Source of the DNA: Brachypodium distachyon
Taxonomy: Eukaryota > Streptophyta > Magnoliopsida > Poales > Poaceae
NCBI RefSeq assembly: GCF_000005505.3
Contig: NC_016132.3
Span: 57,364,914 to 57,428,913 of the forward strand
Direction: 5' to 3'
DNA length: 64,000 bases
Position numbers and translations under genes: made by a program. Shown in pieces: positions 31,150-41,779 of this stretch; within the stretch, counting starts at the first letter, position 1; every line of letters starts with the position of its first letter. A model generated the notes under the pieces. The model worked only from the letters and a program-made list of their open reading frames with translations, had not been told where the DNA came from and made no database searches.

Positions 31150-32990
31150 TCCCTCTGTCGGCGGTGCTGCTGATCGTCCCACCTCCGATGGCCTTCTTGG
31201 GCTTGGAGGTGCGGCACGGCTGCTTGCCGGCGGAAGGATTTCTTGTTTCTTGTTTGATTTCTTTCCATTGTTTTTTTCGAGATGGCGAGTCAGTAGCGAT
31301 ATCTTGCAGGCAAAATAAGGTCATCCCCTCTCTATCAACGCTCCGATGGTGCGCCTAGCGCCGGCGGATGACGCGAAGCTATATGTCTGACGAATTTCTT
31401 GGGAATCCCTTGGGATCCGGTTGGCTTTTGTGTTCGTGGGTGTGGTTTCAGGTATTGCTTTTTCGGTCCATGTTTCTCATATTTGGCAATTGTTGCTGCT
31501 CTCGAGCCATAGCGCGACGACTTTCCCGCCGTCTACTACAACAAGATCTTATTTGACAAGGTTTGTCTGACTCCGATGATGTAAGGGTGAGGACGATGAC
31601 ATGCATTCGTCTTGTTTCAGACTTCGAGTGCTTGTTACCATCGCTAGTTAATCCAAATGCCTATTTGTAATTTTTATTATTTTTAAACTTTTTTTATCAA
31701 GGTTGATAATATTAATAGATCAGTCGTCTTTTCGGAAAAGAAACGCACAATGAGTGGCGTAGTACTTTACAGGTTGGAAGCGGCTTTGGCCATGCGGCGA
31801 GCTGGTTTCCATCCAATCATTCGCGGAGGAGACCGACCGGGGAGGAAAGTTGGAGGAAGACGAGACAAAAGCCAATCGGATGATGTAATAGCCGTCGTCC
31901 AATAATGGACGGTCCATGTCTCAATAGTACTCCACTACTGGGTATTAATGTAAGCTAAACTTACTTATCTCCATATGGCCTATGGGGCAATGATGCAGCT
32001 TTTTAACAATTTGATTTGCAAATTGCAGAACGCTCCAAACTAATTTTTTTAAACACTGTACAAACGCAGACGCTCACAACACGCGCGCACACCTTATCCC
32101 TATGAGCACCTCCGAGAGACTGAGCGGCGTGCATCTCACTGTTGAAGGGAATGTCACCTACCACTAAAAGAATAACGGCGGTTAAATCCTGAATAAATCT
32201 AGAAAACGTGAGCACCCATGTCAAGTCTCTAACTCGAACCTGAGTGGGCTACTTTCACCACGAGGAACCAAACCTCCTCAGTCAGTCTCCGTTCATAACG
32301 CTCCGAACTAAACTAAATTAGTGCCTGTCAGGTCAGACTGCAACTTTTTTTAATAGAAATCATCGAGCCAGACTGGCAGACTGCATGCCGCTATGCTTCC
32401 GATGTCTTTTTTTTCCTAGAGAGAACAACATAAGCTTTTGTCAGGACGGATACACATGTTTTCACGGGTTATTCAAACGCAGATGTCGCCCAACCAAAAG
32501 ATACATAGGTTTTTAGTTTAGCCATACGTGATACGTGATAGCAGAGGCTGGGGTATAAGATGCAAAGAACCAACACACCAGAATAACAACAATCGCCAAA
32601 GATGAAAATCATGCTACATCGGAAGAGCCAAAACTCAAACCAAACAAACAAATACAAACTCCGACGGAAACCAAAGGAATCCGTTGGAAATCCGAAAAGC
32701 TGACCGGATACCAAGAGATTCCCCGTACACACAACTCCACATGCCCTTCGCCGATGCTAGGCGCACCATATGAGCGAGGACAGGGCGGGAACGATCTTAT
32801 TCTGACAGCAAGATGACGTCGCCGCCTCACTATCTTGAAGAAGACACTGAAAAATCATAAAATGAAAAATAGCTTCTTCGGTCGACGAACGGATGGGATC
32901 CGCCGCACCTCCATGGCCAAGTAAGCCATCGGAGGAAAAAAGCGGATCAGCCTCCGCCGCCACCGGGGAGCATGAGAAAAGACACGTGGG
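31150..32990. repeat. large imperfect inverted repeat
   Basis: About 31150-31510 on the + strand resembles about 32990-32560 on the - strand. Shared landmarks in order: GGAGGTGCGGC, then AATAAG(G/A)TC(A/G)T(C/T)CC, ATGGTGCGCCTAGC, a CTTGG-ATCCGGT block, GTTTGG-type text and TTTGGC(A/G)ATTGTTG. The arms are about 400 bp with about 1 kb between them. Either two insertions of one repeat in opposite orientation, or the ends of a fold-back element. The interior has no recognised gene. Confidence 0.55.
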
Positions 32991-33219
32991 AGACCTATCC
33001 GAACTGGTTGGGATACCCTTTTTTTGTTTTACTTATTTGTACTCCAAGTATATATCCTATTTTATGGGAATGTCTGTTTGTCAGTTACCTAAGAAATAGT
33101 TATTTCTCGGTTAACATTCGTAGCCATCAATATAGATTTTCTTATCCATCATATCTACATTAATCTTGCACAAATCTCAATGGTTGAATAAAATAGTTGT
33201 TATCATCGACTATGAAATA

Positions 33220-33328
33220 CTGCCTCCGGTCCTAAATTGTTGACGAAATATTACATGTATCTAGACGCTTTTTAAGAATAGATCCATATTTGGACAAATT
33301 TGGGACAAGAATTTAGGATCGGAGGAAG
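33220..33328. mobile_element. Stowaway-type MITE
   Basis: 109 bp flanked by TA. Inverted ends CTGCCTCCGGTCCTAAATTGTTG and (read inwards) CTTCCTCCGATCCTAAATTCTTG. The internal ATTACATGTATCTAGACGC is shared with the copies at 54.7 and 60.7 kb. Confidence 0.85.
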
Positions 33329-33395
33329 TAGTTATTTCTCAGTCGCGTAAGAAATAGCAAAACCGCACTTTTATATATGTATACCAAATCAAATA

Positions 33396-33465
33396 CTCCC
33401 TCTGACTCATATTACTTGTCCTAAATTTAAGTACTACAAAAATAAATAATATGGGTCCGAGAGAG
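33396..33465. mobile_element. short Stowaway-type MITE
   Basis: 70 bp, TA on both sides, inverted ends CTCCCTCTGACTCATATTACTT and (inwards) CTCTCTCGGACCCATATTATTT. Confidence 0.75.
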
Positions 33466-33908
33466 TACATTGAATATTGTGAAACAAAAAATTGAGGTCC
33501 CAATCTCGTCTCCCTAAAGCACAGGCCGCCGCATCGTGGAGATTTGAGGAACACAGCTGGACGCCATCGCCGTCACAGTCGGAGCTGGAACGACGGACAG
33601 TTAAAACACCACTACTCGGACAGTCGGACTGCCCTTAATTTAAGCCTACAGCTGTATCCGGCAACTCCCCAACGACGACGAGCCCAAAGGCCCTTGGAAA
33701 GCTCTCCGCGCCTCCTCGGTGGCCCTCTTTGCGAAGACGGGTCTCTTTCATGGGAGAATCTTCCATGCGATGCACGGCACCTGTGGGGTCCACAGGCTAC
33801 TCTCTCAGTCTCACGTGCTAGTATTCCATCCACTCATCCACCGGTCGTGACTCGTGACTCGTGAGCGCACAGCCGGTGATGCATGCAACGAGGCACGCTA
33901 AATGCTAG
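33466..33908. other. intergenic, no gene seen
   Basis: GC-richer spacer before the Ty3/gypsy element. No recognisable protein similarity in any frame. Confidence 0.45.
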
Positions 33909-34205
33909 TGTACAGTGATCAGAGCTTAGGAAGTCTAATGATCCAATTTGCATTAATTAGCTTTGCAAGTTTAAGAGTTATTTTGTGCTCTGTTCAGACT
34001 TTATCCTTTCAACTTTTGGCTGGCCTTGCTTGGTCCTTTTAGGCCGACTCTTGGCTTGTAAGAGGGAGAGGAGATTGCGTTTGCTATTGATATTTCTGAG
34101 ATGCTGGAGGAAACTTGCCGTTGCAATTCCATTTAGTTCCTCCTATCTTGTTCGTGTGCCTCTTTGTGATCTGTTTTTCTCATCGAGTTCTTTTGCCCTG
34201 CATCA
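33909..34205 (+). repeat. left LTR of the Ty3/gypsy element
   Basis: Direct repeat of 37302-37592 with a few percent differences over most of its length. The 5' limit is approximate: the strong match starts at 33923, but a TG lies at 33909. Confidence 0.8.
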
Positions 34206-34206
34206 G

Positions 34207-34219
34207 TTGGTATCAGAGC
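34207..34219 (+). other. primer-binding site (tRNA-iMet)
   Basis: TTGGTATCAGAGC one base after the LTR end, the standard plant retrotransposon PBS. Confidence 0.85.
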
Positions 34220-34232
34220 GGAGGTACGAGCC

Positions 34233-35522
34233 ATGCCGAGGGCTCGGAGAAATCGAGGCCGTGCGCCCCAGCGAGATGCTAGGTTTGGTGATGCTGAGAT
34301 GGAAGAAGAGTCCCTGGATGGTGCTCCTCGTCGTTATCGACCCCTGCAAGATGTCGATGCGGACCTGGATCAGAACCAAGAGTTGAGGCGTCAAGTACAG
34401 ACTTGGGCGCAGCAAATGGCGACCATGCAAACTCAGAAGGGCCAAATTGCTGCCACTATCCAGAGGAGGGATTTGCCAGAAGACCAGGTCAGAGAAGATG
34501 CCTTGGACAACAGTGATGGCTCCGCATCTAGCTACCTGAGCCGTCCTGAAATCAACCCTTTTCATGCCAGGAGACGGCATGAACATAATCATGTTGTTGT
34601 TCAACGTGAGGAAAACAGACGGCGTTGTTTCAGGGTCAATTTGCCGGAGTTCTCTGGAGGACTATCTGCGGAGGATTTTGTGGATTGGCTTGATGAAGTT
34701 GAGCACATCTTTGAGTATGTTGAGGTTCCACAGGAGGAACGTGTCCCTGCGGCTGCAATGCGATTGAAGGGACGTGCTTCTGTCTAGTGGAAAAATTTGG
34801 AGCAGAGTCGTAGAGTGCATGGCAAAGCGAAAATTAATTCTTGGTCTGTAATGAAGGAGAAAATGCAGAGGGAATTTCTTCCGTTTAACTATGAAGAGTC
34901 ACTGTTTAGGTAGCTCCAAAATTTACGACAAGGAACTAAGAGTGTGGAGGAGTATACAGATGAGTTCTACCAATTAGTGTCACGCAATAATTTGAGTGAT
35001 TCCAAGAGCCAGCTGGTGGCAAGGTACATTGGAGGCTTACGTCACACCATTCAGGATGTGTTGGCTTTACATTTAAATTTTACAGTTTCAGAAGCACATC
35101 AGCGTGTGGTTGCCATTGAAAAACAGCAGCAACGGCGTTTTCGCACAGGCAGCACTACAACCCGTCAACAAGAAACCACATAAGCAAAGGATGTCTCGGG
35201 CAGCAGCGACTCAAGAGCGACAAAGTTTGCACCTGTGCTCAAAGGAGCCACTGAGAGGTCCAAGTTGTCGTCAGCAAAGGCTGGATGTTGTTTCAAGTGT
35301 GGGTCTCCTGATCATTTACAGAAGGACTGTCCAAAGAGCATCAGCAGGGAAGGCAAAGGATTGATGGCTGAGATTGATGAGAATACAGAACAGCTAGGTG
35401 ATCCTATATATGATGATTATGAAGACGATGAAGGGGTTGAGCTAGATGGAGATACAGGAGACATGTTGGTAAGGGAGCGTGCCTTGATCATACCATCAAA
35501 GAAGGATGAAGACCGCCGATGA
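34233..35522 (+). pseudogene. gypsy gag and zinc knuckle, broken
   Basis: gag opens with a basic MPRARRNRGRAP and has the gag-like blocks [39 protein letters not shown] and [14 protein letters not shown] knuckle CFKCGSPDHLQKDC follows near 35288-35330. In-frame stops at about 34785, 34911 and 35181, and a stop at 35520-35522, break what was a single frame. Confidence 0.85.
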
Positions 35523-35528
35523 CGGAGC

Positions 35529-36515
35529 TTGTTCCACACGCGTTGTACTATGGGTGGCAAGGTCTGCAAGGTTATAATTGATAATGGCAGCTGGGAGAAC
35601 ACTATATCAGAGGAGGCAGTAACTAAACTTGGATTGAAAAAGATGAAGCATTCCAGTCCATACAACATGCGATGGTTCAAATCTGACAAGGTGTCGAGGG
35701 TCAAGTTTCGATGCTTGGTGTCCTTTTCTATTGGCAACAAATTCTTCGATGAGGTGGAGTGTGATGTTGTTGACATGGACGTTAGCCACCTCATTTTAGG
35801 AAGACCTTGGCAGTGTGATCGCCATGCTGTGCACGATGGTCGTAAACATACATATACTGTCATGAAAAATGGGCAAAAATTTGTTTTAAACCCACTGAAC
35901 ATGGGTGAGCTGCCTAACTTGAGTAGTGGTGAACCATCTGGGACTACAAGCTTGGTTTCTTGTAAACAATTTATGGTTGATGCCACGGAAGGAGGTGTAT
36001 ATTTCTTGCTGCTTGCAGAACAGAAAGAGGAGCATGATTTGCCCAAGGAGGTGCTAGAATTGTTACAGAACTTTTCTGATGTTTTTCCCCGAGAGCTCCC
36101 TTCTGTATTGCCTCCCATGAGGGATGTTCAACATCGCATTGATTTAGTACCAGGAGCTAGCTTGCCAAATCGTCCAGCTTATCGCATGAGTCCGAATGAA
36201 TATGAGGAACTGAACCAACAGGTGCAAGAGTTGCTGGATAAGGGCTTTATTCGACCCAGCCTCAGCCCATGTGCTGTCCCTGTCTTGTTAACACCAAAGA
36301 AGGACGGCTCATGGCGTATGTGTGTTGATTCTAGAGCAATCAACAAGATCACCATTAAGTACCGATTTCCTATTCCTCGATTGGATGATATGTTGGATAA
36401 TCTAGCAGGAGCAGTGGTCTTTTCAAAAATTGATTTAAAGAATGGCTACCATCAGTTGAGGATCCGTCCAGGCGATGAATGGAAGACTGCTTTCAAGACA
36501 AGAGATGGCCTTTAA
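35529..36515 (+). pseudogene. gypsy protease and partial reverse transcriptase
   Basis: The retropepsin motif VIIDNGSWENTISEEAV is near 35572 and HLILGRPW near 35790. The reverse transcriptase starts with DVFPRELP, PNRPAYRMSPNEY, LLTPKKDGSWRMCVDSRAIN and FSKIDLKNGYHQLRI. The frame stops at TAA 36513-36515 right after AFKTRDGL, where the palm domain with the Y-x-D-D site should follow. That part (roughly 500 bp or more) has been deleted. Confidence 0.9.
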
Positions 36516-36530
36516 GAATGGTTATTTGAA

Positions 36531-37304
36531 GTGGATTGTGATGCCTCAGGGACAGGAATTGGTGCTGTTCTGAGTCAAGGCTCAAGACCCGTGGCGTTTT
36601 TCAGTGAAAAATTAAAAGGTGCACATCTGCGATATTCAACTTACGAAACTGAATTATATGCAGTGGTTCGAGCATTGCAATATTGGCATCACTACCTTTT
36701 GCATCAAGAATTTGTTCTATACAGTGATCATGAAGCCTTGAAATATATCAGAAGTCAGGCAAGCCTAAATCAAAAACATGCTCGTTGGGCAAGTTTCATA
36801 GAGGAATACAATTTTGTGCTAAAACACAAGTCCGGGGCACAAAACAAAGTGGCAGATGAGTTGAGCCGCAAGGCACAATGTCTTAGCACAATGAGGGTTG
36901 AAGTTGTTGGCTTTGACAGCATTCCTGAGCTCTACACTACTGATCCTTACTTCAGCAAGTTCTATGAAGCCGCCAAAGCTAAGCAGTCAGTTGATTATAC
37001 TATACATGAGGGCTTCCTTTTCCGTGGAGCACAACTTTGCATACCAGATTGCTCTGTATGGGATTTGATTATAAGGGAAATTCATAGTGAAGGCCATCGT
37101 GGACGGGACAAGTCCGTGGAATTATTGTTGGGGAAGTATTTTTGGCCTCATGCTCGCAGAGATATGGTGAGATTTGTCGAGAGATGTCATATATGTCAAG
37201 TTTCCAAAGGAACTGCAACTAACGCAGGCTTGTATATGCCCTTACCTGTACCTAACGGGCCATGGATAGACGTGAGCATGGATTTCGTCCTGGGACTACC
37301 ATGA
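36531..37304 (+). pseudogene. gypsy RNase H and truncated integrase
   Basis: Opens inside RNase H (DCDASGTGIGAVLSQGSRPV, STYETELYAVVRAL, LYSDHEALKY, KVADELSR). The integrase zinc finger (GHRGRDKS with a preceding His, then CHIC) and the first core residues (ISMD-type SMDFVLGLP) follow. It stops at 37302-37304, where the right LTR begins, so the D-D-E core is lost. Confidence 0.9.
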
Positions 37305-37592
37305 ACACAAAGCTTAGGAAGTCTAATGACCCAATTTGCATTAATTAGCTTTGGAAGTTTAAGAGTTATTTTGTGCTCTGTTCAGACTTTATCCTTTCAA
37401 CTTCTGGCTGCTCCTGCGTGGTCCTTTTAGGCCGACTCTTGGCTTGTAAGAGGGAGAGGAGATTGCGTTTGCTATTGATATTTCTGAGATGCTAAGGAAA
37501 CTTGCCGTTGCAATTCCATCTAGTTCCTTCTGTCTTGTTCGTGTGCCTCTTTGTGGTCTGTTTTTTTCATCGAGTTCTTTTGGCCTGCACCA
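37302..37592 (+). repeat. right LTR of the Ty3/gypsy element
   Basis: Direct repeat of the left LTR, joined directly to the truncated integrase without a polypurine tract. Confidence 0.8.
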
Positions 37593-37610
37593 GCCGGGCA
37601 TTCACACATG

Positions 37611-37630
37611 GCGCGCGCGCTCTCTCTCTC
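37611..37630. repeat. (GC)n(TC)n microsatellite
   Basis: Five GC units followed by five TC units. Confidence 0.9.
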
Positions 37631-38069
37631 AGTCTGACGGTCTCTCTTTCTCACCTATAGCCGCCCTTTGGTTCGTAAAAGAAAATCAGCAACGGCAACA
37701 GTTCATGATAAATAATTTAAGCCTTCGCCTAGTAGTTAAGTTACACATTGATGGTTGGATCTCATTTCGTGTCCAGCATGCCGCAAGATCAAATTGATGG
37801 TTGGATCGTCTCATCTATTGTACGTGTATCGTCGCATGTAGGCAGCTAGAAGCCTAGAACAGTGAGGGTAACCCCCCCGTTTCATTGATTAACGGAAAGA
37901 ACTCTCTTTACTCTAAAACAAAAGTTGCTTGAGAATGTGCATACATTGTACGGAGTAGTTAAGTTCAGGTCGGTGCAATGCAGAAGCGGTAGCAACAGTA
38001 GTTTGGTCTAACTGCAGGGAGAATAACGTGTTAATTATACAAGTATATAGCAACGAGCTATCAGTTACA
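37631..38069. other. intergenic; start of NLR 3'-flank copy
   Basis: No gene. From about 37980 (TGCAGGGAGAATAA, AGCAACGAGCTATCAGTTACA) it resembles the 3' flank of the NLR1 region at 22130-22290, which hints that an NLR copy once ended here. Confidence 0.45.
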
Positions 38070-38206
38070 CAGTTCGTCAGGAACCTCTCCGATCCCTACA
38101 TCATCCATCAGTGCATACCTTTACATAGAATCATGTTAACCAGTTCGTCAGGAACCTCTCCCTACATCATCCATCAGTGCATACCTTTACATAGAATTAT
38201 GTTAAC
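38070..38206. repeat. 71-bp tandem duplication
   Basis: Copies 38070-38140 and 38141-38206, both starting CAGTTCGTCAGGAACCTCTCC. The second lacks 5 bp (GATCC). Confidence 0.9.
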
Positions 38207-38809
38207 TAATAGATGATTTTCAGAAGGACATCACCATGGCCGACTCTGTAGCTTCATCCATCGCCGCAGACTATCATGTAGAAACGGAAAAGTACAATTG
38301 TCAAGGTTGATCCTGCAATTTTACCTTTTGATGATGGCTGTCCGAGTTTTCATCAAACTATCAAACAGACCTTGATGCTAATGTCAGCTGTCGATTGTTG
38401 TGGTGTGAATAAACAATTCAGTAAGTTATCTTAATTTCATAATACCTAAATCATAACGCCGTTCGTCCTCTGCAGATTGTCAGATTCCATTACGCTAGCT
38501 AGCCATGTGCTGAGAAAGTTTGATGTGCATGCATGCATGACATGCAACATGGAAAATTGTTAGGAACACACATGAAGAAAAGACCGAGCCGCTAACTTTC
38601 ACACGAGAAATGTCACACAGGATAACATCAGCTCAATAAAGTTGATTTTAAAAACTGAAAATGTTTTATATCTCAAACCTTTTGTTCGATTCACATTATG
38701 TTTTCACCGTTGACTTTGTATTGACGAGGGCTTCAAAACTAGATCACACTTAGTTATGTTTCGACAAACTTTTTTTCGGACTCTTTCGTTGCCGGGCGAT
38801 AATACAAAA

Positions 38810-39500
38810 GTTACCATCATACTCTGGAACAAGTTACCACGTGGTGACTTGTTAGTAACACCGTGGTAACTTCATGTAATATGGTTGGTTACTTTAACAT
38901 ACAAGTTACCATCAATTTTTGTACGAGATAGCCACATGGCATTTTGTTACTAAATATGGTGGCAACTTCATATATTATTAGGTGATTACTTTAATACATA
39001 AGTTACCATCAATTTTTGTACGAGATAGCCACATGGCATTTTGTAGCTAAATATATGGCGGCAACTTCATTTTTTTTGACAATTTCATATATTATTGGAT
39101 GGTTACTTTAATACACAAGTTACCATCAAGTTTGTATGAGGTAGCTACATGACATTTTGTTGCTAAACATGATGGCAACTTCATATATTATTAGGTGCTT
39201 ACTTTAATACACAAGTTACTATCAAGTTTTGTATTAGGTAGCTACATGGCATTTTGTTGCTAAACATGGTGACAACTTCATATATTATTGGATGGTTAAT
39301 TTAATTCATGAATTACCACCACACTTTTGTATGAGCTTAACACACGGTAACCTTTTATTAACAGGGTGATAACTTCATAATTATTGGTTGGTTATTCTAA
39401 TTCACAAATTACCTTCCTATTTTGTATAAGGTTACCACATGGCAATTTATTACTGACACGGTGGTAACTTTATGCATTATTGGTTGGTAACTTTAAGACA
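38810..39500. repeat. about seven copies of a 96-bp tandem repeat
   Basis: Unit landmarks: AAGTTACCATCAA, TTTTGTA-GAG-TAGC, CACATGGCATTTTGTT, GGTGGCAACTTCATATATTATT, GGTTACTTTAATA. Starts near 38810, 38905, 39001, 39118, 39214, 39312 and 39408. The unit beginning at 39001 is about 20 bp longer because of a small T-run insertion at 39071-39079. Confidence 0.85.
39062..39088. mobile_element. tail-only insertion inside a tandem-repeat unit
   Basis: CAACTTCAT (39062-39070) and CAATTTCAT (39080-39088) flank TTTTTTTGA. The neighbouring repeat units have a single CAACTTCAT and no insert. Confidence 0.55.
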
Positions 39501-39879
39501 GGAAAAATGTCATCGGGATATACCCACATTGGATCTACTTGTGAAGAGCTCGTCGAAACAAAACCGACCGTGAAAACCGAACATAAATCAGGCACACCAT
39601 TTAAGAGATAAATCATTTCAAAAATTTGATTTCATAAAGATTGTCAATATAATCATCATTTGTCCTTTAGTGCACGCATGCAAAATGGTCTGCATACATT
39701 CATCAATGTTAGGCCAGTCCATTATATACGAAGTACTACCGGTAGCTAGATGCCATCTCACATGTTATAAAGGTGGACCTGTAAAAGTTTTTAGTATAAG
39801 CTTGCGTGATACTAGGATGGTGCTAGGCTGTTCAGCATTGGATTTATCTGTTGTACTCCCATTTTGGTGTTAGCAGATA

Positions 39880-39944
39880 CTCTCTCCGTTTCTAAATACT
39901 TGTCGTTGTTTTAGTGCAATACAAGTATTTAGGAACGGAGGGAG
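39880..39944. mobile_element. 65-bp Stowaway-type MITE
   Basis: TA on both sides; inverted ends CTCTCTCCGTTTCTAAATACTTGT and (inwards) CTCCCTCCGTTCCTAAATACTTGT. It is almost a pure hairpin. Confidence 0.85.
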
Positions 39945-40372
39945 TAATAGATACAATCTCTTTACTCTTATAAAAAAGGCTTGTACGGCGGTGGCGGTCG
40001 CCCCGCGCATCCAACCGCTCCCTTCTTTCCAAGCCCGCACGAAAAAATAAATAAATACCCGAGCCTCGTGTCGCTCGTCTTCTGTGCAGCTCTGCCCGAG
40101 CGAACTACCAGAATCCGCCGCCACGGCGCGCCTTCCTTCCCTCCTCTCCCCCTCCAGCCTCCTTTTTCTCGTCGTGCTGCGCCTACGGCATGGCCGACCG
40201 ACTGATTGGCGAGCCATGGCCGCATCTGCCGGCACCCGACATGTGGCCGTGCCTCCGGCAAGCCTCCAGGCGAGCGCTCTTCCCCTCCCCGTACCATTCG
40301 TTGGTTTGCTGACCAAGAATGCTTGCTGCTTTTTTCGCTCTCTAATGTCGTCCGGTTCTGGTAATATTGTTA

Positions 40373-41294
40373 CAGCATGTCCAGCAATAGCCCCCAAACA
40401 GGGCCCCTAAATTTGCAAGTAGGGGCCAGCCCTCATAAGTAGGGACCCAAAAATTGCAAATGTCTCCAGCAAGACCTCCTAAATCACAACCCCTATTTCA
40501 TTCACATATTTCAAACCAAATTCATCCGATTTCAACCTAAATTCATCCAATTTCAACACAAAATAGTCAAATTGAACCTCTATTCATTAAACCTCAACAC
40601 CCATCATCCAAATTACCAATTTGTACATACAATTTTAACAAAAAAAAACCATTTCAATACACAGTGGAGGAGACCTGCGCCATCGCTGGAGGAGGAGTAG
40701 GTGGTGGCCGCCGTCACTGGAGGAGGACGAGCTGGTGGCGGGCGCTGTCGCAGGGGGAGGAGCAGGAGGTGGTGGCGGGCGCCGCCGCGGGGAGAGGAGC
40801 AGGAGGTGGTGGCGGGCAGTGCTCTTGTAGGAGGAGCAGGAGGTGGCGGCGGGGGCCGAGGGGAGGAAGAGGAGGAGGTCGTGCCGTCGTGGCGGCCGAC
40901 GCTCTCGCGGGAGGTGCCGGCGGGGGCCGTCGCAGGGGGAGGAAGAGGAGGAGGTCGTGGCGGACGACGTTCTCGCGGGAGGTGGCGGCGGCAGCCGGCA
41001 CCGGCGCGGGGGAGGCGGTGGCCGGAGACGGGGAGGGTGAGGCGGTGGTGGCCGGAGAAGGAGAGGCGGCGGCATCCGAAGGAGAGTGAGGGAGAGGCAA
41101 ACGAGAGGAGGGAGAGAAGATCGGGGGAATCTTGGGGATAGGGGGTCCCTATCCCACCCGTGGGAATGGGGGCCCTCGGGCAGATTTGGAGGCCTCCCAA
41201 AATTTAGGGGCTTGTTTAGGGGCCCTGTTGGACCAGTTTTTTTGCCTCAAGCCCCCAAACAGGGTCCTGTTTGGGGGCTCGGCCGGACATGCTC
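40373..41294. mobile_element. PIF/Harbinger-type non-autonomous element
   Basis: 922 bp flanked by TTA (40370-40372 and 41295-41297). Ends CAGCATGTCCAGCAATAGC and (inwards) GAGCATGTCCGGCCGAGC, followed on both sides by CCCCCAAACAGG. The interior from about 40660 to 41080 is a GGN-rich low-complexity tract (GGAGGAGGA, GGTGGCGGC) that gives long but meaningless frames. No transposase. Confidence 0.85.
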
Positions 41295-41779
41295 TTAGTC
41301 CTCTCTTCCGATATAATCAGTCTTGTTAAGGAACAATTTCATTTCATTTGGTGGTCGCAGCTGCAGATGACGTTAATTTGATTCCTTATACAAATTGCAT
41401 TGTACCTCTGGTGTGGAATATCCGATTGGGGAGAAACAAAGTATAGCATTTTAGTGGAATGAACATATGTCAGTATATTACGTAATTTGAGGAATTAGTT
41501 CTTTTCGGTTTCTTGTGCCAAAAAAGCAACAAAGAAGAGTGCCTCATGATCTTGTGCCAACCAGAAAACTGCGTAAACTCTGGGCTAGTTCTTTTCGATT
41601 TTCTGTACTGGCTTGCCTTTCACAGCTTCCTGAAAAAGTCGTCATCTAAATTTGATTAGACTAACAAACTAACTAGCAACAGAAGAAGAGGTCGACGTAT
41701 ACGACATTCGTAGAAAAATGGCCCATGTAATTTAATTTAATTTTTTGGCGGTGAGAGCTGTGATGGACATCTAACTCCT
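41295..41779. other. intergenic, no gene seen
   Basis: AT-rich spacer; nothing recognised. Confidence 0.5.

Larger units (their letters stand above)
33909..37592 (+). mobile_element. Ty3/gypsy retrotransposon, internally deleted
   Basis: Two about 290-bp direct repeats act as LTRs (about 33909-34205 and 37302-37592); both contain AGCTTAGGAAGTCTAATG and end in CA. The left one is followed by a primer-binding site TTGGTATCAGAGC (34207-34219), complementary to initiator tRNA-Met. Internal order: gag, zinc knuckle, protease, partial reverse transcriptase, RNase H and partial integrase. Two large deletions remove the reverse-transcriptase active site and the second half of integrase plus 3' sequence, so it cannot move by itself. 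I found no convincing target-site duplication. Confidence 0.9.
38590..39650. mobile_element. putative non-autonomous element with internal 96-bp tandem repeats
   Basis: The outer parts are degenerate inverted copies of each other: about 38665-38775 (TATCTCAAACC..., TTCACCG, GACGAGGGCTTC, ATGTTTCGAC) against about 39640-39520 read on the minus strand (TATCTCTTAAATGG..., TTCACGG, GACGAGCTCTTC). Between them about seven repeats of a 96-98 bp unit run from 38810 to about 39500. No coding capacity. The superfamily is not recognised. Confidence 0.6.

Noticed and set aside
38810..39500. CRISPR-like appearance of regular repeats
   Set aside because: The whole 96-bp unit repeats with no unique spacers, and the DNA is plant nuclear; it is a tandem repeat.
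40613..41200. Several overlapping proline/glycine/arginine-rich frames
   Set aside because: Product of the GGN-rich tract in the Harbinger element; all frames are open for compositional reasons.
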